A stretch of 55,393 nt of DNA, taken from contig NZ_CALCZQ010000005.1 of assembly GCF_937903345.1 (NCBI RefSeq), positions 1 through 55,393 on the forward strand, given 5' to 3'. Origin of the DNA: an uncultured Emticicia sp. (GTDB taxonomy: Bacteria; Bacteroidota; Bacteroidia; Cytophagales; Spirosomataceae). Position 1 is the first letter of the stretch; each line of letters opens with the position of its first letter. The notes under the pieces are model-generated. The model was not told where the DNA came from and did no database searches. It saw only the letters and a list, made by a program, of their open reading frames with translations. Of the stretch, positions 25,554-35,279 are shown one piece after another. The position numbers and the translations under genes are program-made.

Positions 25554-27974
25554 TTATAAAGATTTTCTTTTTAATCGAAGGCTGTTACTAACCACAGAAA
25601 CAGAACTTAATGCCATTGCTGCACCTGCAATCATGGGATTGAGTAGATACCCGTAGCTTGGGTAAAGAACGCCAGCAGCAATAGGGATTCCGATGATATT
25701 ATAAATAAAAGCCCAAAAAAGGTTTTGACGAATAGCAGTGGTTGTGATTTTTGATAGCTTAATTGCCTGTGAAATTTTTGTTAAATCTGATGAAATAATG
25801 GTCATTTTTGCCACATCCATTGCTATATCAGAGCCTTTTCCCATTGCAATACTCACATCGGCTTGTGCTAAGGCATTACTATCATTGATGCCATCGCCAA
25901 CCATCGCCACTACATGACCTTTTTGTTGTAACTCTTTGATAAACTCTGCTTTTTGTGCGGGTAATACTTCAGCTTTAAAATTATTTATTTCAGCTTTCTT
26001 AGCTATCAAAGCGGCTGTTTTAGGGTTATCGCCTGTGAGCATATACACATCTATCCCTTTATTTTGCAATGTCATGATTGCTTGTTTTGAGGTTTCTTTT
26101 ATTTGGTCTTCGATAGCTATCACGGCTAAAGCCTCTGTTGAGTTGGCAAACCAGATTACTGTCTTTGCCTCATTTAGCCATTGTTGTGCTTTTTCCTTTA
26201 TTTCGGATTTAATGCTTATTTGTTGATGAGTTAAAAGATTTTCATTGCCAACAAAATAGGTTTCTGTGCCAATAGTGGCTTTTGCTCCAAAACCAGTAAT
26301 GCTTTCAAAGTGATGCACAGGAACAGTTAAAATATCTTTATAATAATTTAGAATTGCTTCTGCTAATGGATGTTCTGACTGCTTTTCAATGGATACCAAG
26401 ACAGATGGAATCTCTTTATTTTCATTTTTCCAATAAACATCAGTTACGGTTGGCTTGCCTTCGGTGATTGTTCCCGTTTTATCCAAGACTACTGCATTAA
26501 TTTTACTGGCTAATTCGAGGCTTTCGGCATCTTTGATGAGAATGCCATTTTCAGCTCCCTTGCCAACTCCAGCCATGATTGCAGTTGGGGTGGCTAACCC
26601 TAATGCACACGGGCAGGCAATAACCAAAACTGTAACCATTGCCAATAAACCTTGTGTTAGTCCGTTTTCTCCTCTAAAAATTATCCAAGCAATGAGTGTT
26701 ACAATGGCAATAATTATGACGATAGGAACGAATATACCAGCTATTTTATCAACTAATTTCTGAATCGGAGCTTTACTTCCTTGTGCTTCCTGCACCATTT
26801 TTATGATTTGTGCCAAAATGGTGTCGCTTCCAACTTTAGTTGCCTTGAACTGAAAACTACCTTTCTGATTGATTGTACCAGCAAATACTTTATCTGAATT
26901 GGTCTTTTCTACTGGAATAGGCTCACCACTTAGCATACTTTCATCAATGAATGAATTACCGCTAATAATTTCTCCATCTACTGGAATCTTCTCACCTGGT
27001 TTGACCAAAATTATATCACCTATCTTTATTTCAGCTATTGCAACTTCCATTTGATGCCCCCCTTCATGGACAATCGTAGCATTTCGTGGTTGTAAGCCCA
27101 TCAACTTTTTTAAGGCTGATGAAGTATTTCCTTTGGCACGTTCTTCCAACCATTTACCTAATAATATAAAGGCTATAACAACGGCAGCCGCTTCAAAATA
27201 GACATGGGCGTGCAAGCCTCTATTGTGCCAATAAGATGGAAACAGCGTATTAAAAACACTAAAAATATAAGCAACGCCCGTACTTAAAGCTACCAAGGTA
27301 TCCATATTGGCAGAGCGATGTTTGGTTTGTTTCCATGCGTTTATGAAAAACTGTCTGCCAAATACAAAAAGCACGGGTGTGGATAATGCCCACATAATAT
27401 AATTGCCATACGGTAAATCCATAAAAAACATGGCGATTATAACTATTGGTATGGATAAGATGATTGAACTTATTGTTTTTTGCTTGAGCTGATTGAATTT
27501 ATGCTCTTTTACTTTTTCTAATTCTTCTTTGGCTTCTTCCGTTTCATCAATCATTAAATCATATCCTACTGCTTGAAGTGCTACTTTAAATTTTTTGGTA
27601 TCAGTAATTGTGGGAATATATTCTATTTGAGCATTGGCATTGGCATAATTAACATTGGCTTTGATTACCCCCTCCTGATTTTCAAGAATACTCTGTACGC
27701 TGCTGGCACAACTGGCACAAGTCATATTTGATACAGATAAGTTTTTTTTCATCGAGCTTACACCGTAACCTAAGTCTTGAATTTCTTTGATGGCTTTGGC
27801 AAGTATTTCGTTATTGGGTAGAGTTGTTATGATGGCTTTATTATTATTGAGTTCAACTTTATGATTAATTATCCCCTCAATTTTGCTTAAACCCTTGTCA
27901 ATTATTAAGGCACAATGTTCGCTTTCCACTCCTTCAAGCGGTATCTCGTAAGTATTATTTTTGTTTATATCCAT
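25554..27974 (-). CDS. copA: Cu(+)-exporting P1B-1 ATPase
   Basis: 806 residues. Two HMA-like domains lead: the first (9-75) is degenerate, with a single Cys21 in SEHC in place of the CxxC loop; the second has MTCASC (84-89). Core motifs: CPC (454-456), DKTGT with D498, SEHP (H535-P536) and GDGIND. The MALSSVSVVSNS segment in the last helix is the copper-specific MxxSS signature. It exports Cu(I) from cytosol to periplasm. It heads an operon with the CopZ-like gene (32 bp) and the exported Cys/His-rich protein. Its promoter carries the 17-bp element shared with the operon at 35.8 kb. Confidence 0.95.
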   Translation of the reverse strand: MDINKNNTYEIPLEGVESEHCALIIDKGLSKIEGIINHKVELNNNKAIITTLPNNEILAKAIKEIQDLGYGVSSMKKNLSVSNMTCASCASSVQSILENQEGVIKANVNYANANAQIEYIPTITDTKKFKVALQAVGYDLMIDETEEAKEELEKVKEHKFNQLKQKTISSIILSIPIVIIAMFFMDLPYGNYIMWALSTPVLFVFGRQFFINAWKQTKHRSANMDTLVALSTGVAYIFSVFNTLFPSYWHNRGLHAHVYFEAAAVVIAFILLGKWLEERAKGNTSSALKKLMGLQPRNATIVHEGGHQMEVAIAEIKIGDIILVKPGEKIPVDGEIISGNSFIDESMLSGEPIPVEKTNSDKVFAGTINQKGSFQFKATKVGSDTILAQIIKMVQEAQGSKAPIQKLVDKIAGIFVPIVIIIAIVTLIAWIIFRGENGLTQGLLAMVTVLVIACPCALGLATPTAIMAGVGKGAENGILIKDAESLELASKINAVVLDKTGTITEGKPTVTDVYWKNENKEIPSVLVSIEKQSEHPLAEAILNYYKDILTVPVHHFESITGFGAKATIGTETYFVGNENLLTHQQISIKSEIKEKAQQWLNEAKTVIWFANSTEALAVIAIEDQIKETSKQAIMTLQNKGIDVYMLTGDNPKTAALIAKKAEINNFKAEVLPAQKAEFIKELQQKGHVVAMVGDGINDSNALAQADVSIAMGKGSDIAMDVAKMTIISSDLTKISQAIKLSKITTTAIRQNLFWAFIYNIIGIPIAAGVLYPSYGYLLNPMIAGAAMALSSVSVVSNSLRLKRKSL

Positions 27975-27996
27975 TTGTCTGATTGGTTTGATAGGA

Positions 27997-28062
27997 CAAA
28001 GTTATAGGGGGATAGAACAAATTTGATTACACCTTTTTGGATTATATTTATATAATTTTCAG
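27997..28062 (-). promoter_or_regulatory. copA promoter with shared 17-bp element
   Basis: On the - strand the 17-bp element CTGAAAATTATATAAAT (28046-28062) is followed, after exactly 41 bp, by a TAACTTTG -7 box (27997-28004) and, 22 bp later, by the copA ATG. The identical 17 bp at the same 41-bp distance from a -7-like box occur upstream of the gene at 35788. No good -33 box is visible, which fits an activator-dependent promoter. The adjacent HMA-AraC regulator is the obvious candidate activator. Confidence 0.65.
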
Positions 28063-28079
28063 GTTTAGAGTTTTGAGAT

Positions 28080-28119
28080 AATCTAAGGGATTCTGTGGGT
28101 CTATTGAATCCCTTAGATT
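28080..28119 (-). terminator. Hairpin terminator after the DUF2911-DUF3347 gene
   Basis: Perfect 14-bp arms (28080-28093 and 28106-28119) with a 12-nt loop, 10 bp past the stop at 28130. It separates the 35.8-28.1 kb operon from the copA promoter. No long T run follows. Confidence 0.65.
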
Positions 28120-28129
28120 GTCTTAATTC

Positions 28130-29509
28130 TTACTTTATGGTGTCTTGTACGTTGCCACAAGTAAGCATTGAACTACCATAGTAAGGGTTTTTAACCGATG
28201 ATTCACGACTCAACCATGCTGCTTTTTTCATCGGACAGTATTGCTGATAAATAGGCTCGGTAGAAAGTTTTACGCCTTTTGCCATTGTGTAGAAATTATC
28301 AGAAAGACCCTGAAAGGTTTCTCTTTGTTTTTTCAAGTCTTTTGATTCTGCAATTTTCTGAGCATCAGCGATAATTTTAGTGTTTACTTTCATAAACTCC
28401 ATGTGTTGTTTCATTTCCATTTTACCCATATCTACTGCTTTCATTGAAGCAACTAATTGAGCTGCACCATTGGCACTTGCTGTTGCATCTGATTTCACCA
28501 AAGCATCTTTAATGACATAATAAGCATCTAAAATAGGTTGTAACGCTATTTTGTCTTGCGAGATTGAAGTTGGCATTTCATTTTTCATCGCACCCATATC
28601 ATGCCCAGCATGGTTTTCCATCGGTTTGGGGTTTGATTTTGAAGTCGTCGTTCCTGTAAGGTTTTGCCATTCTTCAACTTTCTTTTGCCAGTTAGCTACT
28701 GGAACTTTCATATTCTTTTTTGTACCCAATTCAATAGCCTTTTGTGCTGACTTTATGGCTTCTGCATAGTTCTTTTGTTCCTCTAAAATTTTAGTACTTA
28801 GATTAGCATAGGTAAAATTTTCTTCGTCCATTCCTTCCGATTTTTTCGACCAAACAAGTGCTTGACTTAAATCTTTTTTATTTGAAAAATAATATTGAGC
28901 CGCACTATTAAAAAACTTAGCATCTTCCAACTTTTCAATATTGATTTTTTGATTGATTTCGTTCATTACGACCTTATCAGTATTACTTTTTAGTGGAATT
29001 TTAACTTGTGTGTTTTCCCAATTTAAGTATATATTAGCTGAATAGTCAGGCATAATATCGCCTAATTCGATGGAGAATGCCTCATAAGTACGAGCAATGT
29101 TGTCGGATTTTGCTTTAATTCGTAAAATATCCTTTTTCTCATCATAGCTAAAAGCTCCATGACCAGTCGTATCAGTATTAAGTATGATAGTCCAATCATT
29201 GGCGTTAGGAATAGAAAAAAGTGAGTAAGTCCCTTTTTTTACTTGTTGTCCACCAAATTCAATATCTTCACTAAATTTAATTTTTGTACTTTCTCCTGCA
29301 CCTGTTCGCCATAATTGGTCAAATGGAACTAATGCTCCAAATACCTTTCGACCACGCATTAATGGGCGTTCGTAGGCTACCGTTATTGTAGTGAATCCTA
29401 CTTTTTGTGTCCACTCTGCTTCTGGGCTTGGGGGTGGCGTTTTGAGTGTAATTTGGGCTTGACCAAGGGTTGCTATACCCATTAATAAAGCGATTATGCT
29501 ATTTTTCAT
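28130..29509 (-). CDS. DUF2911-TPR-DUF3347 exported fusion protein
   Basis: 459 residues in three parts. A signal peptide (ending LGQAQ) leads into a DUF2911 domain (about 30-175; VAYERPLMRGRKVFGALVPFDQLWRTGAGESTKIKF). A short TPR-like helical region follows (about 190-285). After a linker with HAGHDMG (His/Met-rich), the C-terminal ~135 residues are a DUF3347 domain ending CPMKKAAWLSR...NPYYGSSMLTCG, the same copper-type motif as in the 24.05 kb gene. Last gene of the 35.8-28.1 kb copper operon, 23 bp behind the HMA protein. A periplasmic copper role is inferred from domain and neighbours. Confidence 0.85.
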   Translation of the reverse strand: MKNSIIALLMGIATLGQAQITLKTPPPSPEAEWTQKVGFTTITVAYERPLMRGRKVFGALVPFDQLWRTGAGESTKIKFSEDIEFGGQQVKKGTYSLFSIPNANDWTIILNTDTTGHGAFSYDEKKDILRIKAKSDNIARTYEAFSIELGDIMPDYSANIYLNWENTQVKIPLKSNTDKVVMNEINQKINIEKLEDAKFFNSAAQYYFSNKKDLSQALVWSKKSEGMDEENFTYANLSTKILEEQKNYAEAIKSAQKAIELGTKKNMKVPVANWQKKVEEWQNLTGTTTSKSNPKPMENHAGHDMGAMKNEMPTSISQDKIALQPILDAYYVIKDALVKSDATASANGAAQLVASMKAVDMGKMEMKQHMEFMKVNTKIIADAQKIAESKDLKKQRETFQGLSDNFYTMAKGVKLSTEPIYQQYCPMKKAAWLSRESSVKNPYYGSSMLTCGNVQDTIK

Positions 29510-29532
29510 GTTGTTTTCTTTATAATATTTTC

Positions 29533-29886
29533 TTAATTATTCATTGGTTCACCATCTTTTTTGCAGCATGAAGGTAGTTTTTCATAGCTTTTATCATTGG
29601 CTATTGTTTCGTCTGCATCATAGCCAGCATCATTGATGGCTTGTTTGATTTTATTCGTATCCGTCTTCTTAGGATTAAAAGTTACAGTTACAACTTTGTC
29701 TTTCAAGTCAAGATTCGATTCGCTCACACCTTTCGTAAATGCTAATTGTTTTTCAATGCGTTCTTTACACATTTCACAAATGGCAGATGTTTTGATTTTA
29801 ACAGTTTTAGGTGGCTCTTGAATATTTGCTATTGATAATGAGCCAATTAGGGCGAAACCCATACTTAGAAACAATCTTCTTTTCAT
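29533..29886 (-). CDS. Exported HMA-domain protein
   Basis: 117 residues with a signal peptide (MKRRLFLSMGFALIGSLSIA). A single HMA fold follows, with the metal loop SAICEMCKERIE (C37 and C40), and the chain ends with a Cys-Cys pair in LPSCCKKDG. Unlike the cytosolic CopZ-like protein this one would sit in the periplasm, as a copper chaperone between multicopper oxidase and DUF3347 protein. It lies 25 bp behind the oxidase gene and 23 bp before the DUF2911-DUF3347 gene. Confidence 0.85.
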   Translation of the reverse strand: MKRRLFLSMGFALIGSLSIANIQEPPKTVKIKTSAICEMCKERIEKQLAFTKGVSESNLDLKDKVVTVTFNPKKTDTNKIKQAINDAGYDADETIANDKSYEKLPSCCKKDGEPMNN

Positions 29887-29911
29887 TGTTTTTTTTAGTT
29901 AGATATTAAAA

Positions 29912-31363
29912 TTATTTTACTTCAAAATTGAGCATCATTCCATCGTCTTCGTGTTCAAGGTTGTGGCAATGAAAAACAAATTTTCCTTTTTGGTCAAACT
30001 TTACAATAACTTTTACTTTTTCGGTTGGAGCTACCAATACGGTATCTTTCCAGCCTTTTTCTTGTGGTAATATGGTATTTCGTCCGCCTGAACGAGAAAC
30101 TACCTGAAACTGAACGCCATGTATGTGCATCGGGTGTGGTTCATCACCTGTGGAATTATCAAATTCCCAAGTTTCGGTTGAACCTACTGAAACCGTTTCA
30201 TCTATACGGCTTGCACTATAAATTTTTCCATTTATTTTGTGCATTCCTCCATTCATACTCGCCATATCCATTGTTAAAGCAAAAGTTCTATTTTTTGTAG
30301 CATTGCTCAATTTAGTGAGTGAAACTAAGCTACTGGGTACTTTGAAAGTATCAGTTTCTTGTTTGTTGACAATAAATTTCATCACCTTAAATGCTTGTGT
30401 TCCTTGTGCAGTACCCATACCTGTGAAAGTTTTACTTTCCAAAAAAACTTCTGTATTGAGAGGAGTATTTGTAAAATCAACCAAAATATCAGCTCTTTCG
30501 CCAGAAGCAAGAAGCAACGAACTGACTGCTTCGGGTTTTTCGAGCATTCCACTGTCGGCCCCTATAAGATAGAAATTCGCACCATTGCTTAATGCTAAAT
30601 TGTAAATTCTTGCTGATGAGCCATTTAATACCCTGAAACGATAAAAGCGACTTGATACATTTAGGTATGGAGATGCTGTACCATTCACTAATATGTTATC
30701 GCCCATATAACCCGACATTATTTCCATCATGGTTGGGCTATACTTGATAGTTGCATCAGTATTAAAGCGTTTATCTTGAATCACTAAAGGCACTTCGTAG
30801 TTTCCATTAGGTAGATTTAGAACTTTTTCTTCGGGACTTTCAACGATGAAAAAGCCAGCCAACCCTTGGGTTACTTGTTTTCCTGTTAATCCGTGAGGGT
30901 GGGGGTGATACCAATTTGTACCCGCTTGTTGATTGATGGTAAATTGGTAATTGAAGTTTTCATTGGGCATTACCATTTGGTCAGGATGTCCATCCATTTC
31001 GGCAGGAATTACCAAACCATGCCAGTGAATATTTGTATGTTCAGCTAATTGATTGTTGAATTTTACATTAAAATTAGCCCCTTTTTGAAGTCTAAAAGTT
31101 GGCCCCAACAAACCCGAACGATAACCAATATACTTAGCATTTTTTCCATCCATGACTGTATCTTGCACCGCTTGGGCAATCATACTACTTGGATTGTTAA
31201 TTGTTTCAGGTATTTTCAAGGCATTTTTAAATGAAGTATCACCTGCCACAGGTACAGGGTCGCCATGATTCATATTCGCCATACAACTTGACATTAGGGC
31301 GGTTGAACCGAGTCCAAATCCTAATTTTTCGAGAAAATCTCTACGGTTAATTTGCTTGTTCAT
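29912..31363 (-). CDS. Multicopper oxidase (CueO/SufI-like) with Tat-type signal
   Basis: 483 residues. The N-terminus has a twin-arginine motif (NRRDFLEKLGFGLGSTALMSSC) followed by a lipobox-like Cys, so Tat export with lipidation is possible. All four copper-ligand clusters are present: HWHG, HPHPHG, HPMHIHG and HCHNLEHEDDGMM. There is no Met-rich insert and no C-terminal extension, unlike the 778-residue oxidase at 18-20 kb. Likely a periplasmic cuprous oxidase. It lies 31 bp behind the beta-propeller gene and 25 bp before the HMA gene. Confidence 0.92.
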   Translation of the reverse strand: MNKQINRRDFLEKLGFGLGSTALMSSCMANMNHGDPVPVAGDTSFKNALKIPETINNPSSMIAQAVQDTVMDGKNAKYIGYRSGLLGPTFRLQKGANFNVKFNNQLAEHTNIHWHGLVIPAEMDGHPDQMVMPNENFNYQFTINQQAGTNWYHPHPHGLTGKQVTQGLAGFFIVESPEEKVLNLPNGNYEVPLVIQDKRFNTDATIKYSPTMMEIMSGYMGDNILVNGTASPYLNVSSRFYRFRVLNGSSARIYNLALSNGANFYLIGADSGMLEKPEAVSSLLLASGERADILVDFTNTPLNTEVFLESKTFTGMGTAQGTQAFKVMKFIVNKQETDTFKVPSSLVSLTKLSNATKNRTFALTMDMASMNGGMHKINGKIYSASRIDETVSVGSTETWEFDNSTGDEPHPMHIHGVQFQVVSRSGGRNTILPQEKGWKDTVLVAPTEKVKVIVKFDQKGKFVFHCHNLEHEDDGMMLNFEVK

Positions 31364-31394
31364 TTTTAAATAATAGGTTAAAGAAAAATATAAA

Positions 31395-32459
31395 TTAAGG
31401 TTTGATTACAATTCCATTAGGTTTTAAACCAACATTGAGCGTTTTGGTAACTTTATGTTGCATTATATCAATGACTGATACGCTTGCAGCTTCTTGGTTG
31501 GTAACATAAGCACTCATAGCATTGAAAGCGATGGCATGAGAACCCGCCCCCGTTGCAAAAGAGCCAGTACGTGTCATTTTACCGTCAGTCCCTTTGGTCC
31601 ACCAATGTACTTTTCCTGCGGTTGGGTCAGTTACCCACATTTCTTTCATGTCAGCTTGATAGGCCACAAAACCTGGCATAAAACCTAACACAACTGTTTC
31701 AACCACTTTCAACGTTTTTACATCAATAATCGAAACTGTCTGTCCGTCTTCGTTATCTACATACATTCTACTGTCAGCACCAACCCACGCTCCAACTGGA
31801 TTTTTTCCGACTGGAATTGTTGCCAAAATGGCTTTGTTCGTTGGATTAATTGCCGAAACTGTATTATCTTCTCCATTGGCTACAAAAGCAACTGTTCCAT
31901 CGAATGAAAAGGTAACTTCGGCAGAGCCTTTACCGACAATAATTGTATTTTTTAAGGCATAATTAGTAGCATCGTAAACTAAAATCTTTCCTTCTGATTG
32001 TGAAGTCCAAAGTTCTTTTCCATCTGGCGAAAAAACTGCATTATGATTAGACATTGGGACTTCAAAAATTTTCACATTAACCCCTTTCATTGCATCTAAA
32101 ACTGCTATTTTTCCAGTACCTACGTGAGTTTCACCAGTATGACCTGCACTTAAATCAACACCTGGAGCCGCAATTGCAATCTGTGATTTGGTAGCATTCA
32201 TATAAATATGATGGGGATAGGCTAAAAATCCAGCCGTTGCAGTATGCCCTGCACCATGAGTAGAAGTGCTTGAACCATCGGTTAATTGAATTGTTGTAGA
32301 TACCTCATTTGTATTAAGATTGATAACCGATAAGGTACTGCTTTCGCCATTAACAATAAATGCCGCAGGATAATTGATATTTTGCTCAGGTTGAACGTTG
32401 CTCATATCCATACAAGATATTAAGCCGAAAACTGAAATTATGAATATTGAATTTTTCAT
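31395..32459 (-). CDS. YncE-like beta-propeller lipoprotein
   Basis: 354 residues with a lipoprotein signal (MKNSIFIISVFGLISC). The mature part is a seven-bladed propeller made of repeated blades of the type VxVIDxxTxKVxxTIxVGxxPxG (for example TVSIIDVKTLKVVETVVLG, SVSVIDIMQHKVTKTLNVG). Early MDMSN and several His suggest metal contact but no known site is visible. Such propellers often accompany copper operons in Bacteroidota; function is unproven. It lies between the HMA-AraC regulator (11 bp) and the multicopper oxidase (31 bp). Confidence 0.85.
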   Translation of the reverse strand: MKNSIFIISVFGLISCMDMSNVQPEQNINYPAAFIVNGESSTLSVINLNTNEVSTTIQLTDGSSTSTHGAGHTATAGFLAYPHHIYMNATKSQIAIAAPGVDLSAGHTGETHVGTGKIAVLDAMKGVNVKIFEVPMSNHNAVFSPDGKELWTSQSEGKILVYDATNYALKNTIIVGKGSAEVTFSFDGTVAFVANGEDNTVSAINPTNKAILATIPVGKNPVGAWVGADSRMYVDNEDGQTVSIIDVKTLKVVETVVLGFMPGFVAYQADMKEMWVTDPTAGKVHWWTKGTDGKMTRTGSFATGAGSHAIAFNAMSAYVTNQEAASVSVIDIMQHKVTKTLNVGLKPNGIVIKP

Positions 32460-32470
32460 TTATTTAATTT

Positions 32471-33034
32471 TTAAAGTTGATTGATTGAAATGCGTTTATT
32501 TGTTTTTAATTGTTTGAAGTGGCTTGGTGTCAGTCCTGTTATTTTCTTGAATTGCATGGATAAATGTTGCACACTACTATAATACATTTTATCGGCAATT
32601 TGGCTCAATGAATACTCATCATATACCAATAACTCTTTCACTTTTTCTATCTTTTGATGAATCAAAAACTGTTCAATCGTAGTACCTTCAACTTCCGAAA
32701 ATAAGGTAGTTAGATACTTATAATCACGCCCAATTTTTTCTGCGATATAGACTGATGGATTAATTTTTTGTAAGGTTTCTAATTGATTTTGTACAATTTC
32801 GATAATGATAGTTTTGATTCTCTGAACTATTTGTTTGCGTTTATCATCTAATAATTCAAAACCAACTGTTTGCAAATCTTTCTCAATTTCTTTTAATTGT
32901 TCGGGTGTTAATTCATTCAATGTTTCAACTTCACCCAGTTCTATTTTTTTTACAGTTACCCCTGTTTTTCTGAAAAGGTCAGCCACAACCATTTTACATC
33001 GGTCGCAAACCATATTTTTAAGATATAAAGTCAT
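32471..33034 (-). CDS. HMA-AraC fusion regulator, probable copper sensor
   Basis: 187 residues. The N-terminal ~65 residues are an HMA-like domain with the metal loop NMVCDRCKMVV (C10 and C13), followed by a helical linker (about 65-95). The C-terminal part is an AraC-type double helix-turn-helix (about 96-180; YSLSQIADKMYYSSVQHLSMQFKKITGLTPSHFKQLK). Metal-binding chaperone fold and DNA-binding domain in one chain suggest direct Cu(I) sensing. It lies inside the operon it probably controls, 16 bp behind the TonB receptor gene. The 17-bp element found upstream of both copper operons is its likely target. Confidence 0.85.
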   Translation of the reverse strand: MTLYLKNMVCDRCKMVVADLFRKTGVTVKKIELGEVETLNELTPEQLKEIEKDLQTVGFELLDDKRKQIVQRIKTIIIEIVQNQLETLQKINPSVYIAEKIGRDYKYLTTLFSEVEGTTIEQFLIHQKIEKVKELLVYDEYSLSQIADKMYYSSVQHLSMQFKKITGLTPSHFKQLKTNKRISINQL

Positions 33035-33050
33035 TGTTTTCGATTTAAGG

Positions 33051-35279
33051 TTATTTGATTTTATATCTCATACCTGCATAAACCATTCGACCAATCACAG
33101 GCCCCCATGTCATACCTGCATCGAAATGCCTTCCAAATGAATCATTTGGTGTAATAATTGGGTTTTTCTGAGTGAAATTATTGAGATTTTCACCACCTAA
33201 ATACATATCCCATTTTAAGAAAGTTTTGGTTATTTGAGCATTGATATTAGAAAATGCAGGTGCAGTGGTAAGCATAGATGCTCCCAACATCATTGCATGC
33301 TCCGACATGGCAGGCATACGACGAGAACCATTCCATTGCCAAGTAAAATCAAACTTCCATTTATCGTAAGGCAAAGCATAACCCATATTGAATAAGATAC
33401 GGTCACGATTAAGAAACTGTTTGGTCATTAATGCCAATGTTCCGTTTTCTGTCTGAAAATCATTCTTTACATCAAACCAGCGATAGGCTAATTTGAAGTC
33501 AAAACGCTTGATTGGGGAAAAATTTAACTCTGCTTGATAACTATTAGAATAAGAACGCCCTTTTAGATTATAGAAACTTAAAAGACCAGCTTGTTCCATA
33601 TCTACCACCAATTGATTCTGAAAATCAGTTCTGTAAGCATCGACAATGAAAGATGCTTTCTGACCAAATAGCTCAAACTCATTGGATAAACTTATCCCAT
33701 AATTCCATGACTCTTCTGGACGGAGGGTATTTTCGATAGAAATAGCTCTTGAACTAACCAATAGACCATAATTTTCTGCCAATGGGTTTGGTACTCTCCA
33801 ACCTTTTCCAGCACTGGCTCTTAAATGAATTGTTTTATTGATGTCATATTTTGCATGAATTCGGGGCGTAAATCGAGTTCCATAAAGGTTATGAAAATCT
33901 ACTCTACCACCTGCCACAACAGTTAGTCTCTCAGGGTAAGTATATGTATATTCAGCAAAAAGACCTGGTACAGATTCAGTACGTAAACGAGGATTAATAC
34001 CTGAGAAAGTTTCGTTATAATCATCTAATAAATAACTTGCTCCAGCTTTATATTGATGATTAGTATTTTTAATTATATCCTGATAAATCAAATTAGCGTA
34101 AACAGTATTTTGGCGACATGTATAATTACGCAAGCCGAAAAATGACTGATTATTATGGATAGTTCCATTTAGAATTAATCCTAAACCTCGATAGGGCGTA
34201 CTTTGAAATAGTTTTGCAGTTTTACTAAAAAATTCAATTCGCTTTGTTTGACTACCAAAACCATAAACCAATGATGAATTTTGAATTTCGGGTTTAAAAT
34301 TAGTTTGCCCACCCAGACGGTCTTCGTACAAGGCTTTTATACCAAACTGAGCCATCATTTTTTCAGTCTGATACTTCCACCGATTAATTACATTATATTG
34401 ATTGTAGAGAGGAATATCTAAAAAACTATCTCCGTTTTTATCAAGGCGATTTTGCAAGGTTGAAGCATGAGAGAGCAAAGCCGAAGACCATCTTTTGTTT
34501 ATTTTCTTTGCTAAGTTTAAATTGATTTCTCCACGCCCAAAACTATTGACATACGTATTTAAGTAAAGTTTTTCTGCTAACTCTGGTTTTTGCAGCTCAA
34601 TATTAATTTGTCCAGTCATTGATTCGTAACCATTGACGACCGAACCAGCACCTTTACCCACATCAATAGATGTTATCCAAGTACCTGGCACATAGTTTAG
34701 ACCAAAAGTTGTATTCAATCCCCGAATATTCGGAATGTTTTCTGTATTTGTCTGTACATAATTTCCACTTAAACCTAATAGTTGGATTTGTTTTGAGCCT
34801 GTAACGGCATCAGCATAACTTACTGACACGCTTGCATTGGTTTCAAAACTCTCAGAAAGGTTACAACAAGCAGCTTTAGCAAGGGCTTTAGTCGTAATAA
34901 TTTCAGTATGAATTGGGTTTAAGCGGTCTATTACGTTTGCTTCACTTCTGACTATGACTTCTTGTAGGGTTGATGATTCGGTGTTTAAATAAATAGTAAG
35001 AAAGTCAGATGAATGAACCATTATTGTATCAGTTTTATACCCAATTGAACTGATAATTAATTCATGGTTTTGAGCGTTCTTGGGGATGGTAAATTTTCCC
35101 TCAATGTCAGCCGATGTACCGCTTTTGCTGTTTTTCCAACGGATTATTGCACCAATCAAAGGCTCAGTTTTACCATCAATTTTCTTTTCTAATACAATTC
35201 CTTGAAGATTTTGGCTGTAAGCCGAAGTAGTAAACAATAATGCAAATAGCACTATTGTTGTATTAATATTTCTTAACAT
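33051..35279 (-). CDS. TonB-dependent receptor with carboxypeptidase-like domain
   Basis: 742 residues from the ATG at 35279, which starts a proper signal peptide (MLRNINTTIVLFALLFTTSAYSQ); an upstream start at 35315 would add a non-signal lead. After the signal comes a CarboxypepD-type beta sandwich (GIVLEKKIDGKTEPLIGAIIRWKNSKSGTSADIEGKF), then the plug (about 110-225) and a 22-strand barrel. CC in AKAACCNLSESF lies near the TonB-box side of the plug. By position it would import or export copper-related substrates. It lies 74 bp behind the HYC_CC_PP gene and 16 bp before the regulator. Confidence 0.9.
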   Translation of the reverse strand: MLRNINTTIVLFALLFTTSAYSQNLQGIVLEKKIDGKTEPLIGAIIRWKNSKSGTSADIEGKFTIPKNAQNHELIISSIGYKTDTIMVHSSDFLTIYLNTESSTLQEVIVRSEANVIDRLNPIHTEIITTKALAKAACCNLSESFETNASVSVSYADAVTGSKQIQLLGLSGNYVQTNTENIPNIRGLNTTFGLNYVPGTWITSIDVGKGAGSVVNGYESMTGQINIELQKPELAEKLYLNTYVNSFGRGEINLNLAKKINKRWSSALLSHASTLQNRLDKNGDSFLDIPLYNQYNVINRWKYQTEKMMAQFGIKALYEDRLGGQTNFKPEIQNSSLVYGFGSQTKRIEFFSKTAKLFQSTPYRGLGLILNGTIHNNQSFFGLRNYTCRQNTVYANLIYQDIIKNTNHQYKAGASYLLDDYNETFSGINPRLRTESVPGLFAEYTYTYPERLTVVAGGRVDFHNLYGTRFTPRIHAKYDINKTIHLRASAGKGWRVPNPLAENYGLLVSSRAISIENTLRPEESWNYGISLSNEFELFGQKASFIVDAYRTDFQNQLVVDMEQAGLLSFYNLKGRSYSNSYQAELNFSPIKRFDFKLAYRWFDVKNDFQTENGTLALMTKQFLNRDRILFNMGYALPYDKWKFDFTWQWNGSRRMPAMSEHAMMLGASMLTTAPAFSNINAQITKTFLKWDMYLGGENLNNFTQKNPIITPNDSFGRHFDAGMTWGPVIGRMVYAGMRYKIK

